Shown piece after piece: positions 1 to 9,200 of a stretch of DNA of 64,000 bases. Positions within the stretch are counted from its first letter, which is position 1; every line of letters begins with the position of its first letter. The stretch comes from ATM1 sp003577165 (GTDB lineage Bacteria > Armatimonadota > Fimbriimonadia > Fimbriimonadales > ATM1). Both the position numbers and the translations under genes were made by a program. The stretch covers positions 15,478 through 79,477 of the forward strand of contig SZPM01000010.1 in the NCBI GenBank assembly GCA_030263715.1, read 5' to 3'. The notes under the pieces were generated by a model. The model had not been told where the DNA came from. It saw only the letters and a program-made list of their open reading frames with translations, and made no database searches.

Positions 1-808
1 CTCGCCATGCGAGTCGAGTGCCGTCGAATTGGAACGCAGACGGGTCCTCTTCTGCGATTACTTCCTTCAACCTCTCGTTTTCGATGCGATTGGAAAACGC
101 GAGAACTGCGGCGACGAACAGGTTGAAGAAGCCGTGCATTTGAGTCCGCACGCTTTCGTGATAGCTGCGCACAGGATGATGAAGTCCTGCCGTCGCTTTG
201 AATCGGCATCGGGCTTTCGCGCACGCTCCGACAAACGTCGCAACCGATTCGACGGACGGGAACGCGGCGGCGTTCAGTCCGCCGGTTCTTATTTTGCAGG
301 CGATTCCCGCAGAGGCGGCCGTGGAGACGATCGCTTCCACTGCGCCCGCGCTCAGATCACCAAACGGCGCTTCGACGAAGAGGTCCATCTTCGCGACGGA
401 GCAAGATAACGCGTCTGCCACCTTTGCCCACTCGGTGCCAAAGCACGGCTCCGGAAGTCTGACTTCGTAGCACTCGGGTGTCGCGAGCGACTGATACTTG
501 TGGTGAAACTCATCCACCGCTGTCAGGTCCGCTTCTACTGTTTGAAGGGCAGTAGACGAGGCGTCTGCTGCCGTTCCGACAAGTGCGAGCCGCCACTGAA
601 CGTCCTGCCCGTGCTGAGCTGCCTGCGCCGCGAACTCTTCCAGCCTCGCGACAGGCACTACGAATCGCGAAACCATCCAAGAGTGCGGGCCTTGGCGGAT
701 TTCGGAGAATTCCTTCACCGCGCCGGCCATCTCGAGTTGAGCAGGCGGATAGAGGCCCGCGTAGTCGATCAGGCCTCGGATGAGGCGCGAAAGCGAGTCG
801 GGCATCAT
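1..808 (-). CDS. Conserved protein of unknown function, 3' end cut by window edge
   Basis: An open frame on the minus strand runs from an ATG at 808 to the window edge, giving about 269 residues with no stop. Composition and codon use look like a real gene, and the plus-strand frames across it are low-complexity shadows. Residues 12-22 (LIRGLIDYAGLYPPA region) and a segment near 204-212 (KATAGLHHP) look like conserved family motifs. I recall similar motifs in uncharacterised bacterial proteins but cannot assign a function. Alternating beta-strand and helix segments ending in short Gly/His motifs would suit a TIM-barrel-like fold; that is inference. It is divergent from the CCA-adding enzyme gene, with a 47-bp gap that must hold both promoters. 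A second ATG at 805 is an equally possible start. Confidence 0.8.
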   Translation of the reverse strand, partial: MMPDSLSRLIRGLIDYAGLYPPAQLEMAGAVKEFSEIRQGPHSWMVSRFVVPVARLEEFAAQAAQHGQDVQWRLALVGTAADASSTALQTVEADLTAVDEFHHKYQSLATPECYEVRLPEPCFGTEWAKVADALSCSVAKMDLFVEAPFGDLSAGAVEAIVSTAASAGIACKIRTGGLNAAAFPSVESVATFVGACAKARCRFKATAGLHHPVRSYHESVRTQMHGFFNLFVAAVLAFSNRIENERLKEVIAEEDPSAFQFDGTRLAWR

Positions 809-855
809 GCTGAAATCATAGCAGACGCCGCCGGAAGCCGGGCACAATCCCGAAA

Positions 856-2241
856 GTGTCGGGAGTCGAGGTCCTCGCAAGCGCAACCCGGAGCACGCCC
901 TGGGAGGGACGACTTTGGCTCGTCGGCGGATATGTTCGCGATGCGCTTCTTGGACTGCCGCTTCCCGAAGACGTGGACATCGTCCTGGAAACGGATGCGC
1001 TGGAACTCGCGAATTATCTTTATGAGCATCGCATCTCACGAATAGCGCCCGTAACCTATCCGAGATTCGGAACTGCGCTGGTCATCATCGGAGGATCGAA
1101 GGTGGAACTCGCGACCGCACGACGCGAGAGTTATCCTCGTGAGAGCAGAAAGCCGTTCGTCGAACCTGCGACGCTCCGCGAAGACGCGCTCCGTCGCGAC
1201 TTCACCATCAATGCGATCCTCAAAAACCTTCACACAGAAGAGGTCTGCGACATCCTGGGAATGGGTCTGCAGGACCTGGATCAAAGACTGCTGCGAACTC
1301 CACAGGAGCCTGCGAAGACGTTCAGCGAAGATCCGCTGCGCATGCTGCGCGCCGTTAGATTTCGACATCGATTTGGTTTGAAACCAGTCAGCGGTTTGTG
1401 GGGCGCCATCCGCAGCGAGACCCAGCGCCTTTCGATCATCAGCATGGAGAGAATTCGTGATGAATTCACGAAGATGCTCTGCCAGGAGTCGGCTGCTGCC
1501 GCGATGCAGGATCTCCTGGACCTCGGGCTCTTAGAACTGTTTGCGCCCGAACTTGCGGCGATGCAGGGAGTGGAGCAAGGCGGCTACCACGAGAAGGACG
1601 TCTGGGAACACTCCATGGAAGTCTTGGACAATGCGGCAAGACTCGACATCGGCGACGAGCAGGAGAGATTGAGGATTACCCTCGCTGCGCTGCTACACGA
1701 TGTGGGCAAGCCCGGCACGAAGACGACTGACGAATCAGGACGTGCACGATTCTTCGGGCATGAGAGGGTGGGGGCCGAGATCGCAGACACGGTTCTTAGA
1801 AGACTGCGGTTCCCGTTGTCCGTCAGCCGAGACGTCGTCGCCCTCGTGAGAAACCACATGAGGCTCGGTTCCATGCCGGTATTCACACCGGCCGCCGCGC
1901 GTCGCCTCAAGCGAGACATGGCGGATGCGACGGACACGCTACTGACCTTGTGCGAATGCGATGCAAGGGCTGTCGGGAGGATTGAGAAGGGAATCGACTT
2001 CGAGTCCATTCGCGCCCTTCTTGCGCAAGTGGAAGTCGAAACGCAGGACCGAGGCTTCCAATCTCCGCTCACGGGCGAGGAGATCATGGAGGTCGCGCAG
2101 ATCGAATCGGGCCCTGAAGTCGGCCGACTCAAGTCCCTTCTCGTTGAGGCGGTTCTGGACGGCAGGATCCCGGCTGGCGACAAGGCCGCTGCCAAGTCCC
2201 TCTTGTTGGACGTGATGCATAAGAAGCCGCCGAACGGGTGA
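856..2241 (+). CDS. cca: CCA-adding enzyme / tRNA nucleotidyltransferase (class II, with HD domain)
   Basis: The product is 461 aa from a GTG start. It would add or repair the 3'-terminal CCA of tRNAs using CTP and ATP in the cytoplasm. The class II nucleotidyltransferase head is clear: the GGYVRD loop at residues 24-29, followed by the metal-binding D39-V-D41 pair, then the ATLREDALRRDFTINA block of the template region near residue 105. A C-terminal HD phosphohydrolase domain carries LLHDVGKP near residue 280, as in the multifunctional bacterial enzymes. The length fits the HD-containing subgroup. An A-only poly(A) polymerase or CC-only enzyme of the same family cannot be excluded from sequence alone. 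No obvious Shine-Dalgarno precedes the GTG. Confidence 0.9.
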   Translation: MSGVEVLASATRSTPWEGRLWLVGGYVRDALLGLPLPEDVDIVLETDALELANYLYEHRISRIAPVTYPRFGTALVIIGGSKVELATARRESYPRESRKPFVEPATLREDALRRDFTINAILKNLHTEEVCDILGMGLQDLDQRLLRTPQEPAKTFSEDPLRMLRAVRFRHRFGLKPVSGLWGAIRSETQRLSIISMERIRDEFTKMLCQESAAAAMQDLLDLGLLELFAPELAAMQGVEQGGYHEKDVWEHSMEVLDNAARLDIGDEQERLRITLAALLHDVGKPGTKTTDESGRARFFGHERVGAEIADTVLRRLRFPLSVSRDVVALVRNHMRLGSMPVFTPAAARRLKRDMADATDTLLTLCECDARAVGRIEKGIDFESIRALLAQVEVETQDRGFQSPLTGEEIMEVAQIESGPEVGRLKSLLVEAVLDGRIPAGDKAAAKSLLLDVMHKKPPNG

Positions 2242-2306
2242 ACATCCGGCCCCGCTTCGCGTATCAACGTGCATCTTGCCTTTGAAAGAAGGTGAAGGAG
2301 GCACGA

Positions 2307-2657
2307 ATGAATCGAAGTTTTTGGATCGGCGCAGTCGCGTGCGCAGTCGTTACCGTTCCTTTGAGTTGGGCCATCGCGCAGGGACCGGGTCCGGGCGGAC
2401 CTCCTCCCGGCGGCCAAGGCGGCCCACCTCCGGGCGGCCAAGGTCAGCCCCCGTTCCCTGGGCAGGGTCCCAGAGGGCCGATGATGGGTGGCGGCGGCGG
2501 AGTCGCGATGCAGATCGAGGGTGCGTACATCTACGTGGTAAGCGGCAACCAGATCTTCAAGATCGAGAAGAACGACCTGAAGATCGCCGGCAAAGCCGAA
2601 CTGCCCGGACCGAGGCCGCCGCAGCAGGGCGGACCGCCGCCTCCCTCCGAAAAGTAG
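2307..2657 (+). CDS. Small secreted Gly/Pro-rich protein
   Basis: The product is 116 aa. ATG 2307 is chosen over the upstream GTG at 2292 because AAGGAGG lies just ahead of it. Residues 1-25 are a signal peptide with a hydrophobic core and a likely AIA-Q cleavage site. A low-complexity Gly/Pro/Gln segment follows (repeats of GGQGGPPP type), then a short beta-rich tail (residues about 70-100, with GAYIYVVSGNQIFKI) that resembles a single blade of a beta-propeller or PQQ-like repeat, and a second Pro-rich end. The function is unknown. It probably sits in the periplasm or at the surface and lies between cca and the isomerase-like gene. Confidence 0.75.
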   Translation: MNRSFWIGAVACAVVTVPLSWAIAQGPGPGGPPPGGQGGPPPGGQGQPPFPGQGPRGPMMGGGGGVAMQIEGAYIYVVSGNQIFKIEKNDLKIAGKAELPGPRPPQQGGPPPPSEK

Positions 2658-2709
2658 CACGCGTCCAAACTGAGCAGGAAACGGAGCGCGGAAGCGGAAC
2701 ATCCCAAGG

Positions 2710-3459
2710 GTGAACCGCTTCCGCGTCGCTTTGCAACTCTATACGATTCGCTCCGAAACCGCGAAAGACTTCTTGGGAGCTTGTCGTGCCGTAAAGAAGA
2801 TCGGCTATGAATTCGTCGAGTTGGCAGGCTTCGGCGGCTTCGAGGCGCCAGCGCTCTCCTATCATCTTTCCGAGATCGGACTTCGCGTGTCCGGATCACA
2901 TGTCGGTTTGGACGCCGTGACGGCGAACGCCACAAAGACCATCGAAGATCATCTCGCCATCGGCTGCAAAGATGTAATCGTGCCGTGGATTCCCGACGAG
3001 CGACGGAATAGCGCGAAGGCGTGGAAGGAAACGGGCAACCTATTGGAAGAAGCAGCGCAAAAGTTCCGTGAGTACGGGCTGCGCGTCGGATTTCACAATC
3101 ACGCCGTCGAATTCCAGAAGTTCGAAGGAGCGACAGGTTGGGATCTGCTCTTTGGAGAGGCTCCGAGTTTGTGGGCGCAGGTGGACGTGTTCTGGGTTCA
3201 ATACGCGGACGCCGATCCCGTCTCAGTGTTGGCAGGAGTCGCGAACCGCGTTTCCTCCATTCATGCGAAGGACATGGCGGCCGACAAGAAGGACATCGAG
3301 TTTGGTCTCGGTGTCATCGATTGGAAGCCTGTGCTCGCCCAGTGCGAGAAAAGCGGGGTGGAAACGCTCGTCGTTGAGATGGACGACCCGAAAATGGCGC
3401 CCTTAGAGAGCGCGAGGGTGTCGTACGAAAACCTCCAGCGTCTGCTGAAGGGCGGCTAA
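2710..3459 (+). CDS. Sugar phosphate isomerase/epimerase-like TIM-barrel protein
   Basis: The product is 249 aa from GTG 2710. It belongs to the xylose isomerase-like / AP endonuclease 2 TIM-barrel superfamily. Family features visible are the LQLYTIR strand at the N-terminus, an 'IGYEFVELAGF' strand, the metal-site motif 'GFHNHAVEF' near residue 128, a 'WAQVDVFWV' Asp strand, and 'SIHAKDM' followed by a late Glu strand (VVEMDDP). These supply the usual Glu/Asp/His metal ligands. The substrate cannot be told; family members isomerise or epimerise keto-sugars or inosose. The last 4 bp overlap the convergent aminotransferase gene. Confidence 0.85.
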   Translation: MNRFRVALQLYTIRSETAKDFLGACRAVKKIGYEFVELAGFGGFEAPALSYHLSEIGLRVSGSHVGLDAVTANATKTIEDHLAIGCKDVIVPWIPDERRNSAKAWKETGNLLEEAAQKFREYGLRVGFHNHAVEFQKFEGATGWDLLFGEAPSLWAQVDVFWVQYADADPVSVLAGVANRVSSIHAKDMAADKKDIEFGLGVIDWKPVLAQCEKSGVETLVVEMDDPKMAPLESARVSYENLQRLLKGG

Positions 3460-4730
3460 GCGATTCCCTTTGTCGCAGCGATCACCATCGCGTCGGAGAA
3501 GCGTCGAATCTCCTCAAGCGTTGTGTACACGTTCGGCGTCACCCGAATGCCTGTGAACTGGTCATGGTTGATCGCTGTGACGAAGATGCGGTGCTTTTCC
3601 CACAGCCAATTGGCCAAGTCCTCGGTCTTGATTCCTGAAATCTCGACCGTCGTCAGCCCGCAGGAATGCTCGGCCGCAAGGTTCGTATGGAATCGCACAG
3701 AAGGAATGCCGAGCAGCGGCTCGGTCCAAATCGATCGAAGGTAGCGCAGTCGAGCGGCCTTCCTCTCCGCGCCGATCATCTCATGAAATGCGAGCGCTTC
3801 GGCGATCGCGTTGTGGTTCGCTGCCGGGTGCGTGCCGATCTCTTCGAACTTGCGGACGTTTGCCGTACTCTCCGCTGGCGCGGCCATCAAGGGCCAGAGC
3901 GAAGAGATCTTCTCCTTCTTAACGTAGAGCATTCCCGTTCCCACCGGCGCCATGAGCCACTTGTGGAGCGACGTGCCGTAGTACTCGCAATCCAGATCAT
4001 CACGACTGAAGGGAAACTGCGCGAACGCGTGCGCGCCGTCCACGATCACGGGTATTCCGCGCGCGCGGCACATCGCGACAATTCGCCGAACCGGGAGAAT
4101 CTGACCGTTCAGAAAGATCACATGGCAGACGAGGACGAGTTTCGTCCGCGAAGTGATCGCGCGCTCGATCGCCTCGACGATTTCGATCTGGGAGGTCGGA
4201 CGATGGGGAATCTTGGCCTGCACCATCTTGATCCCATCTCGCTTCTCGCGCTGTTGAATCGTCGTGATCATGCGCGGGTAGTCGAGGGTCGTCGTCAGAA
4301 TCTCGTCGCCGGGTCCCAAGTCGAAACCGAAGAGACAGGTTTCGAGCGCTTCGCTCGCGTTGCGAGTGATTGCGACTTCCTCGGCGTCACAGGCGAACGC
4401 TTTGGCGAGGCCTCGGCGCACCGAGTCAATCTCCGTTTCAAGATGCCGCCACATGTAGAAACTGGGCGCCTGATTGGAGTACTCGAGCATGCGCCGGAGC
4501 GCATCCTGCACCACGCGAGGCGAAGGACAGACTCCGCCGTTGTTGAGGTTCACCATCGTCCGGTCGAGGGTGAACGCCTGTTGAATTTGTGCCCAGAACG
4601 CTTCGTCTTCCGCGATGCCTTTGGGGGAGGACCGCACGTTCGCCACTAATCTTTCGACGACTCGAAGGGTGTCGTCCTTGAACGCGATCGCTGCACCCAG
4701 CCCTGCCAGCATTTCCCTTCGGGTGATCAT
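3456..4730 (-). CDS. PLP-dependent aminotransferase class V (isopenicillin-N-epimerase / cysteine desulfurase-like), with Tat-like N-terminus
   Basis: The product is 424 aa. The N-terminus (MITRREMLAGLGAAIAF) looks like a twin-arginine signal or a remnant of one, so the enzyme may be exported. The catalytic core is a fold-type I class V aminotransferase: NNGGVCPSP opening, ITRNASEALE phosphate-cup motif, the Asp-containing 'IPVIVDGAHAFAQ' strand, and the PLP lysine in 'SLHKWLMAPVGTG' near residue 256. Closest by pattern are the isopenicillin N epimerase-like and CsdA-like proteins seen with Tat signals in several phyla. The substrate is unknown. It converges with the isomerase-like gene. Confidence 0.85.
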   Translation of the reverse strand: MITRREMLAGLGAAIAFKDDTLRVVERLVANVRSSPKGIAEDEAFWAQIQQAFTLDRTMVNLNNGGVCPSPRVVQDALRRMLEYSNQAPSFYMWRHLETEIDSVRRGLAKAFACDAEEVAITRNASEALETCLFGFDLGPGDEILTTTLDYPRMITTIQQREKRDGIKMVQAKIPHRPTSQIEIVEAIERAITSRTKLVLVCHVIFLNGQILPVRRIVAMCRARGIPVIVDGAHAFAQFPFSRDDLDCEYYGTSLHKWLMAPVGTGMLYVKKEKISSLWPLMAAPAESTANVRKFEEIGTHPAANHNAIAEALAFHEMIGAERKAARLRYLRSIWTEPLLGIPSVRFHTNLAAEHSCGLTTVEISGIKTEDLANWLWEKHRIFVTAINHDQFTGIRVTPNVYTTLEEIRRFSDAMVIAATKGIA

Positions 4731-4774
4731 GCGGCGAAGTTCGGGTCGCTCTCGGAGTTCTCCTTCACAAAGAT

Positions 4775-4805
4775 GATAGGCGGAAGCACGAAGCTCCCGC
4801 CTATC
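4775..4805 (-). terminator. Hairpin downstream of repeat lipoprotein gene
   Basis: A perfect 9-bp inverted repeat (GATAGGCGG ... CCGCCTATC) with a 13-nt loop lies between the lipoprotein stop and the aminotransferase start. Read on the minus strand it is followed by ATCTTTG, a weak U-tract. It probably ends the lipoprotein transcript. Confidence 0.55.
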
Positions 4806-4848
4806 TCGTCATGCCGGGTTGCCCCGGCGATTGGGTTAGACGAGGTGA

Positions 4849-5172
4849 TTAGCCGCCGCCGGACGCGCCACCCTCAGTGGCTCCGCCCTCAGCGCCGCCC
4901 TCGGCTCCGCCCTCGGCGCCGCCTTCGGCTCCGCCTTCGGTGCCACCCTCGGTTCCGCCTTCGGCGCCGCCTTCGGTGCCGCCCTCAGTGCCGCCCGACA
5001 TAGCTCCGCCGTCAGTCGCTTCGCCATCGGTCGGGGTCGGCTGGGCGCCGCCTTCGGTCGTCGAGGCTCCGCCGTCAGTCGGCGCAGGCTCTTCAGCCTT
5101 GTTGCACGCCACGAGAGCGTATGAGGCCACGAGAAGAGCACCGGCCAACAGTGCAAACAGTTTCTTGCTCAT
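4849..5172 (-). CDS. Low-complexity lipoprotein with Glu-Gly-Gly-Ala/Thr tetrapeptide repeats
   Basis: The product is 107 aa. Residues 1-23 form a lipoprotein signal ending in a lipobox (LVAC, Cys 23), so it should be lipid-anchored. The mature part is acidic and almost entirely Gly, Glu, Ala, Thr and Asp. From about residue 58 to the end it is built of tetrapeptide units EGGA/EGGT. There is no catalytic motif. The other strand is also open through the repeat because of the repeat's composition; I regard that as a shadow. An AGGAGGTG Shine-Dalgarno lies just upstream of the ATG (plus-strand 5183-5190). The role is unknown; a spacer or surface lipoprotein is the simplest guess. Confidence 0.8.
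   Translation of the reverse strand: MSKKLFALLAGALLVASYALVACNKAEEPAPTDGGASTTEGGAQPTPTDGEATDGGAMSGGTEGGTEGGAEGGTEGGTEGGAEGGAEGGAEGGAEGGATEGGASGGG
4870..4995 (-). repeat. 12-nt coding tandem repeat
   Basis: About ten imperfect copies of a 12-nt unit encode EGG(A/T) in the lipoprotein. Units differ by third-position changes and a Thr/Ala switch, so the array is in frame and could change length by slippage without frameshift. Confidence 0.7.
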
Positions 5173-5318
5173 CTTGAAAAAACACCTCCTGAGTGTTTGA
5201 CCACTCCCATTCTGGGAGCGGCATATCTGATTACGCCCGCTGAGCGATGGCCCGTTTCATGGCCAAGTCGGGCACAACCCGGGATTATGGACGAAACACG
5301 GGCCCGTGCGGATGCAGG

Positions 5319-5663
5319 CTATCGCTTGACCGCGTACTTGTCGGGCGTCCGGGCGAACTCGTCCGGGCAGGCTGGGCTGCAGAAGTAGTACCGAAGTCCC
5401 TTGTAGTCGGCCCACCCGGCTGCCTTTGACAAGTCCGGGATACGCTTGCCGGTCACAGGGCAAACGACTTCGCCGCTCTCGTTCCTCAGGGTCGGCTGCG
5501 CTGGAAGCCGCGGCGTCGTCGGCTCCACCGGAGTCTCAGGCGCAGACTTTCGTGGCTTCTCGCTGACCTCCTGTTTCGGCGGTTCAGACCCGCCGCAAGA
5601 GACCAAGAGGAGAAGGGAGGCAGCAAGGGCGACGCTCAGGGATTGAGTTTCTTTCCTAACCAT
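5319..5663 (-). CDS. YHS-domain lipoprotein (putative metal-binding)
   Basis: The product is 114 aa. A lipoprotein signal peptide ends at LLVSC (Cys 23). A Pro/Glu/Lys-rich linker runs from about 25 to 60. A C-terminal YHS/TRASH-like domain follows (about residues 66-110), with the pattern VCPVTGK ... LRYYFCSPACPDEF. Cys residues in CPVTG and FCSPAC are the expected metal ligands. YHS domains occur in copper- and other metal-handling proteins; the metal here is unknown. The start overlaps the end of the upstream acetyltransferase gene by 28 bp, so the two are probably co-transcribed. Confidence 0.8.
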   Translation of the reverse strand: MVRKETQSLSVALAASLLLLVSCGGSEPPKQEVSEKPRKSAPETPVEPTTPRLPAQPTLRNESGEVVCPVTGKRIPDLSKAAGWADYKGLRYYFCSPACPDEFARTPDKYAVKR

Positions 5664-6199
5664 AGGACGACGGCCTTATTTTGCACGTCCTGATTCGACC
5701 GCGCAGACGTGTTGAGTCCCCAGAACTCATACCCCTGCTTCCGGAGGAATTGAATCCCTGGATCGTTGCAACTCAACGCCTCAATGAAAACCCCGCGGCT
5801 GCGGAAGTGTCGGGCTGCCTGCTCCACCGTCGCGAGAAGTCGGGCTCCGATGCCGCGACGTCTCTGCTCCCGCTTCACGACGAGGTTCCAGACCCGGACG
5901 AGATTGCGATGTTGTTCGAGAGTCGTCTCCGCATACCCAACCGGCTCACCGCGAATCATCGCGACGTAGCCCCTTGGGTCCTGGAGCCAGGGCTGGAACG
6001 GCCGAAGGATTTCTCCAGACTTCAGCGTCTTGGCCAAGGGGCGCCGGATGAGGGTCCAGGCGAAGCCGGCGGCCGTTTCTCTTGCCTCCACGTCGTAGAC
6101 GAATTCCGACTCGAAGTCGGCCCGCAAGAGATCGGGAAGAGAGGAGACGAGGTCATCGCCGGGCGAAAGCGTACGAATTACGACCTCGTGCGCATCCAC
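5636..6199 (-). CDS. GNAT-family N-acetyltransferase
   Basis: The product is 187 aa if translation starts at GTG 6199; a longer frame extends to 6328 but would overlap the signal-peptide region of the divergent gene. The GNAT acetyl-CoA fold is visible: 'GYAETTLEQHRN' beta-4, 'VWNLVVKREQRRRGIGARLL' with the pyrophosphate-binding RRRGIG loop, and 'FIEALSCNDPGIQFLRKQGYEF' typical of the beta-6/alpha-4 region. The acceptor substrate is unknown. It is the promoter-proximal gene of a two-gene unit with the YHS lipoprotein and is divergent from tricorn homologue 1. Confidence 0.8.
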   Translation of the reverse strand: MDAHEVVIRTLSPGDDLVSSLPDLLRADFESEFVYDVEARETAAGFAWTLIRRPLAKTLKSGEILRPFQPWLQDPRGYVAMIRGEPVGYAETTLEQHRNLVRVWNLVVKREQRRRGIGARLLATVEQAARHFRSRGVFIEALSCNDPGIQFLRKQGYEFWGLNTSARSNQDVQNKAVVLWLGKKLNP

Positions 6200-6273
6200 A
6201 TTCGGGATGGACGAACGCCGAGCGGGGAACGTGTCGGCCCAGCCTCGCGGTAATCTCCCATTCGGAGGGTTCA

Positions 6274-9200
6274 ATGAGGTTCTGCTTCGTTTCCATTGCG
6301 GCGTTGCTAACGGTGTCAGCCGCAGCACAGATCGGTGTTCCTGAGTCGAAGAGCATTGTGGGTGTGCGCAGGCCCGCGCTCAGTCCCGACGGATCTTTGG
6401 TTGCCTTTCAATACCGCGGAGACATCTTCGTCGTCGATGCTCAAGGCGGCACAGCGCGCCAAGTGACCAATCACGTCGAACTCGACACGAATCCGATCTG
6501 GAGTCCGGATGGCAAGTGGATCGCGTTCTCGAGCGATCGCAACGGCAACTACGACGTCTTTGCAATTCCCGTAGATGGCGGGGAAACGAGACAACTGACC
6601 TACTCATCCGGAAACGAGATTGCAACCGACTGGTCGCCTGACGGGCGGATGATCACCTTCACAGCACGTCGTGACTCACCGTGGACTGGAATCTACGTGC
6701 TCGACGTGCAAACCCTGAAGTTCAAGCGCGTCGCCGAAGACTACCAAGGCTTTGCAAATCCCAGATTCTCACCCGACGGCAAAATGATCGTTGCTCAGCG
6801 GCACGGATTCCCGTGGACGCGGCCTCGCTACAGCGGCTCGGCCGCCGCTCAAATTTCGTTCATCGACGTCAGCTCAGGAAAGACGACCATCGTCCGCTCC
6901 AACGGATTTCAGCATCTCTGGCCGCAGTTTGCTCCGGACGGCAAGGCGGTCTACGCCGTAACAGTGGGCGAGTTGACGCCGAGTTCGCCGTGGATGAATA
7001 AGCCACCGATCACGTTCGAAGACAGCGCGAACAAAACCCCGAACCTCTGGCTGTTCGGTTTGGACGGCAGGGGAAGGCGTGTGACGAACTCCATAGGAGA
7101 GCCGATCCGCACACCGAGCGTCAGCAGGAGCGGAGCGATCGCTTACGAACTCGGCGGCAAACTGCACATCGTCGCCAATGGAAAGGACTCCGAAATCTCG
7201 ATTCGAGTTTACGCAGACCCGAAACAGAACGCAAAGACGACGACGGTGTTGACGACCGGCGCGACGGAGGCGGTCGTCTCGCCGGACGAGAAGTCTTTCG
7301 CTTTCGTCGCAAACTCCGAAATCTGGACCGTCCCAATCGAAAAGCCTACTGGGCGAAACAAAGATGACGCACAGCGTCTCACCGAGTATCCGGGCATCGA
7401 TGAGGGAATCCTCTGGTCGGCAGATGGCAAGCAGATCTACTTCATCAGCGACCGAGACTTCAATCAGAGACTCTACGCGCTGGACGTGGAGTCCAAGAAG
7501 GTCACTTCGATCTGGATGGGAAGCGACGACGCCTTCGGCGCGCAGCTCTCCCCAGACGGCAAGAAGATCGCATTCTGGACGGCAGGCGACACAGGAGGCC
7601 TCTACGTCTATGACACGGAAGCTGCCACCCCACCGACCCTCGTGTACGCCCAGCCCGGCAGTCAGTTCTTCGGGACGAGCGCGGGGGACTTCGCGTGGTC
7701 GCCGGACAGCAAGTGGCTGGCGGTAACCGCGCAAAAGACCGGAAGCGTTTGGTGGCTTGAGATCGTGGACCTTGCAGGAAAAGCGCGCAAGGTCTCGCGG
7801 CTCAATGTGGACTACGCCAACCCTGCCTGGTCAGCCGATGGCAAATTCCTCTACTATTCGCGCGGGGGGGCAGCCGCAGGCTTCTACGCACTGCCGCTCA
7901 AACCGGAAGACACCGCGCCAGATGAGAACGAAATGAAGTACGAGGAGCCGAAGGATCCTGTGATCGTCGAAATCGACTTCAACGAGATCTGGCGGCGTGA
8001 GAGAAGGCTGTTCACAAACCCCGTGAGCGGGAACGTCAAGTCAGACATCAAGTCAGGCAAGATCTTCTTCCTGAGCGGGAACGCCCTCATGGAGTCGAGT
8101 TACGATGGTAAGTCGGTTCGCCAACTCACGGACAGCGTCTCGGAGTTCACGCTCGGTAAGGACGGTAAGAACATATTCGGCCTGCGCGCCGGACAGCCGT
8201 TCCGGATGACGCTCGGCGGGAACAACCCCATCACCACCGTCACGTTCCGCGCGGAATACATCCAGAACCTCGACCTTGTACGAAAGGCTGCGTTCGTTCA
8301 GTTCTGGCGCACTTACAACCGGGCGTTCTACGATGGGAACTTCCACGGAAGAGATTGGGCGAACATCCGCACGCGCTATGAGCCGCTGATGGACGGTGTC
8401 GGTCACCGACTTGAATTCGCCGAATTGCTCAACATGATGGTCGGCGAACTCGAAGGCTCACACAGCGAAGTGAGCGCTGCGCCAGGCGGCGTTCAAGGCC
8501 CCAGCGACGCGCACCCTGGATTCCTATTCGACTATTCGTACACGGGCCCCGGCATCCGAGTCCTCGGTACTTTTGAGCGCGCGCCCGCGACCTACGCGAA
8601 GACCGAGATCAAGCCAGGCGAATACGTCCTCGCGATCAACGGAGTCGACGTGACCCTCGACGAGCGTCTCTGGGACGTTCTCCGGAATCAGAGCGGACGC
8701 GACTTAGTGTTGACGGTCAATTCGACGCCGTCGAAAACCGGCGCTCGCCAAGTCAAATATGGCGCACTCTCGTCGGGCTCGTTCTCGCAATTGAGATACG
8801 AACAATGGGTAGTGCGCAACCGGAAATCCGTCGAAGCGGCTTCGAACAGCCGGTTTGGTTACGTTCACATCGCCGGCATGGGTGGGGGCGACAGAACTCG
8901 CTTCGAAGAGGAGTTCTGGGAAGAAGCCAACGGCAAAGCCGCAATGGTCATCGACGTCCGGTTCAACGGCGGAGGCAACATCGCGGACTCGCTGGTGGAT
9001 TGGCTGGAGCGCAAGCCACACGGCTACTACAAGACGCGAGATTCGCACATTGAAACTGCGCCGAGCGATCGCGTGTGGGATAAGCCCATCGTGGTCCTCC
9101 ACAACGAAAACAGCTTCTCGAACGCGGAGATGTTTCCATACTCGATGCGGCAGCGTGGGCTCGCGACGCTCATCGGAATGCCGACACCGGGCTACGTCAT

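Noticed and set aside
4773..5200. Plus-strand frames opposite the repeat lipoprotein (Pro/Ser or Arg repeats)
   Set aside because: They arise from the repeat composition; no ribosome site or signal on that strand fits.
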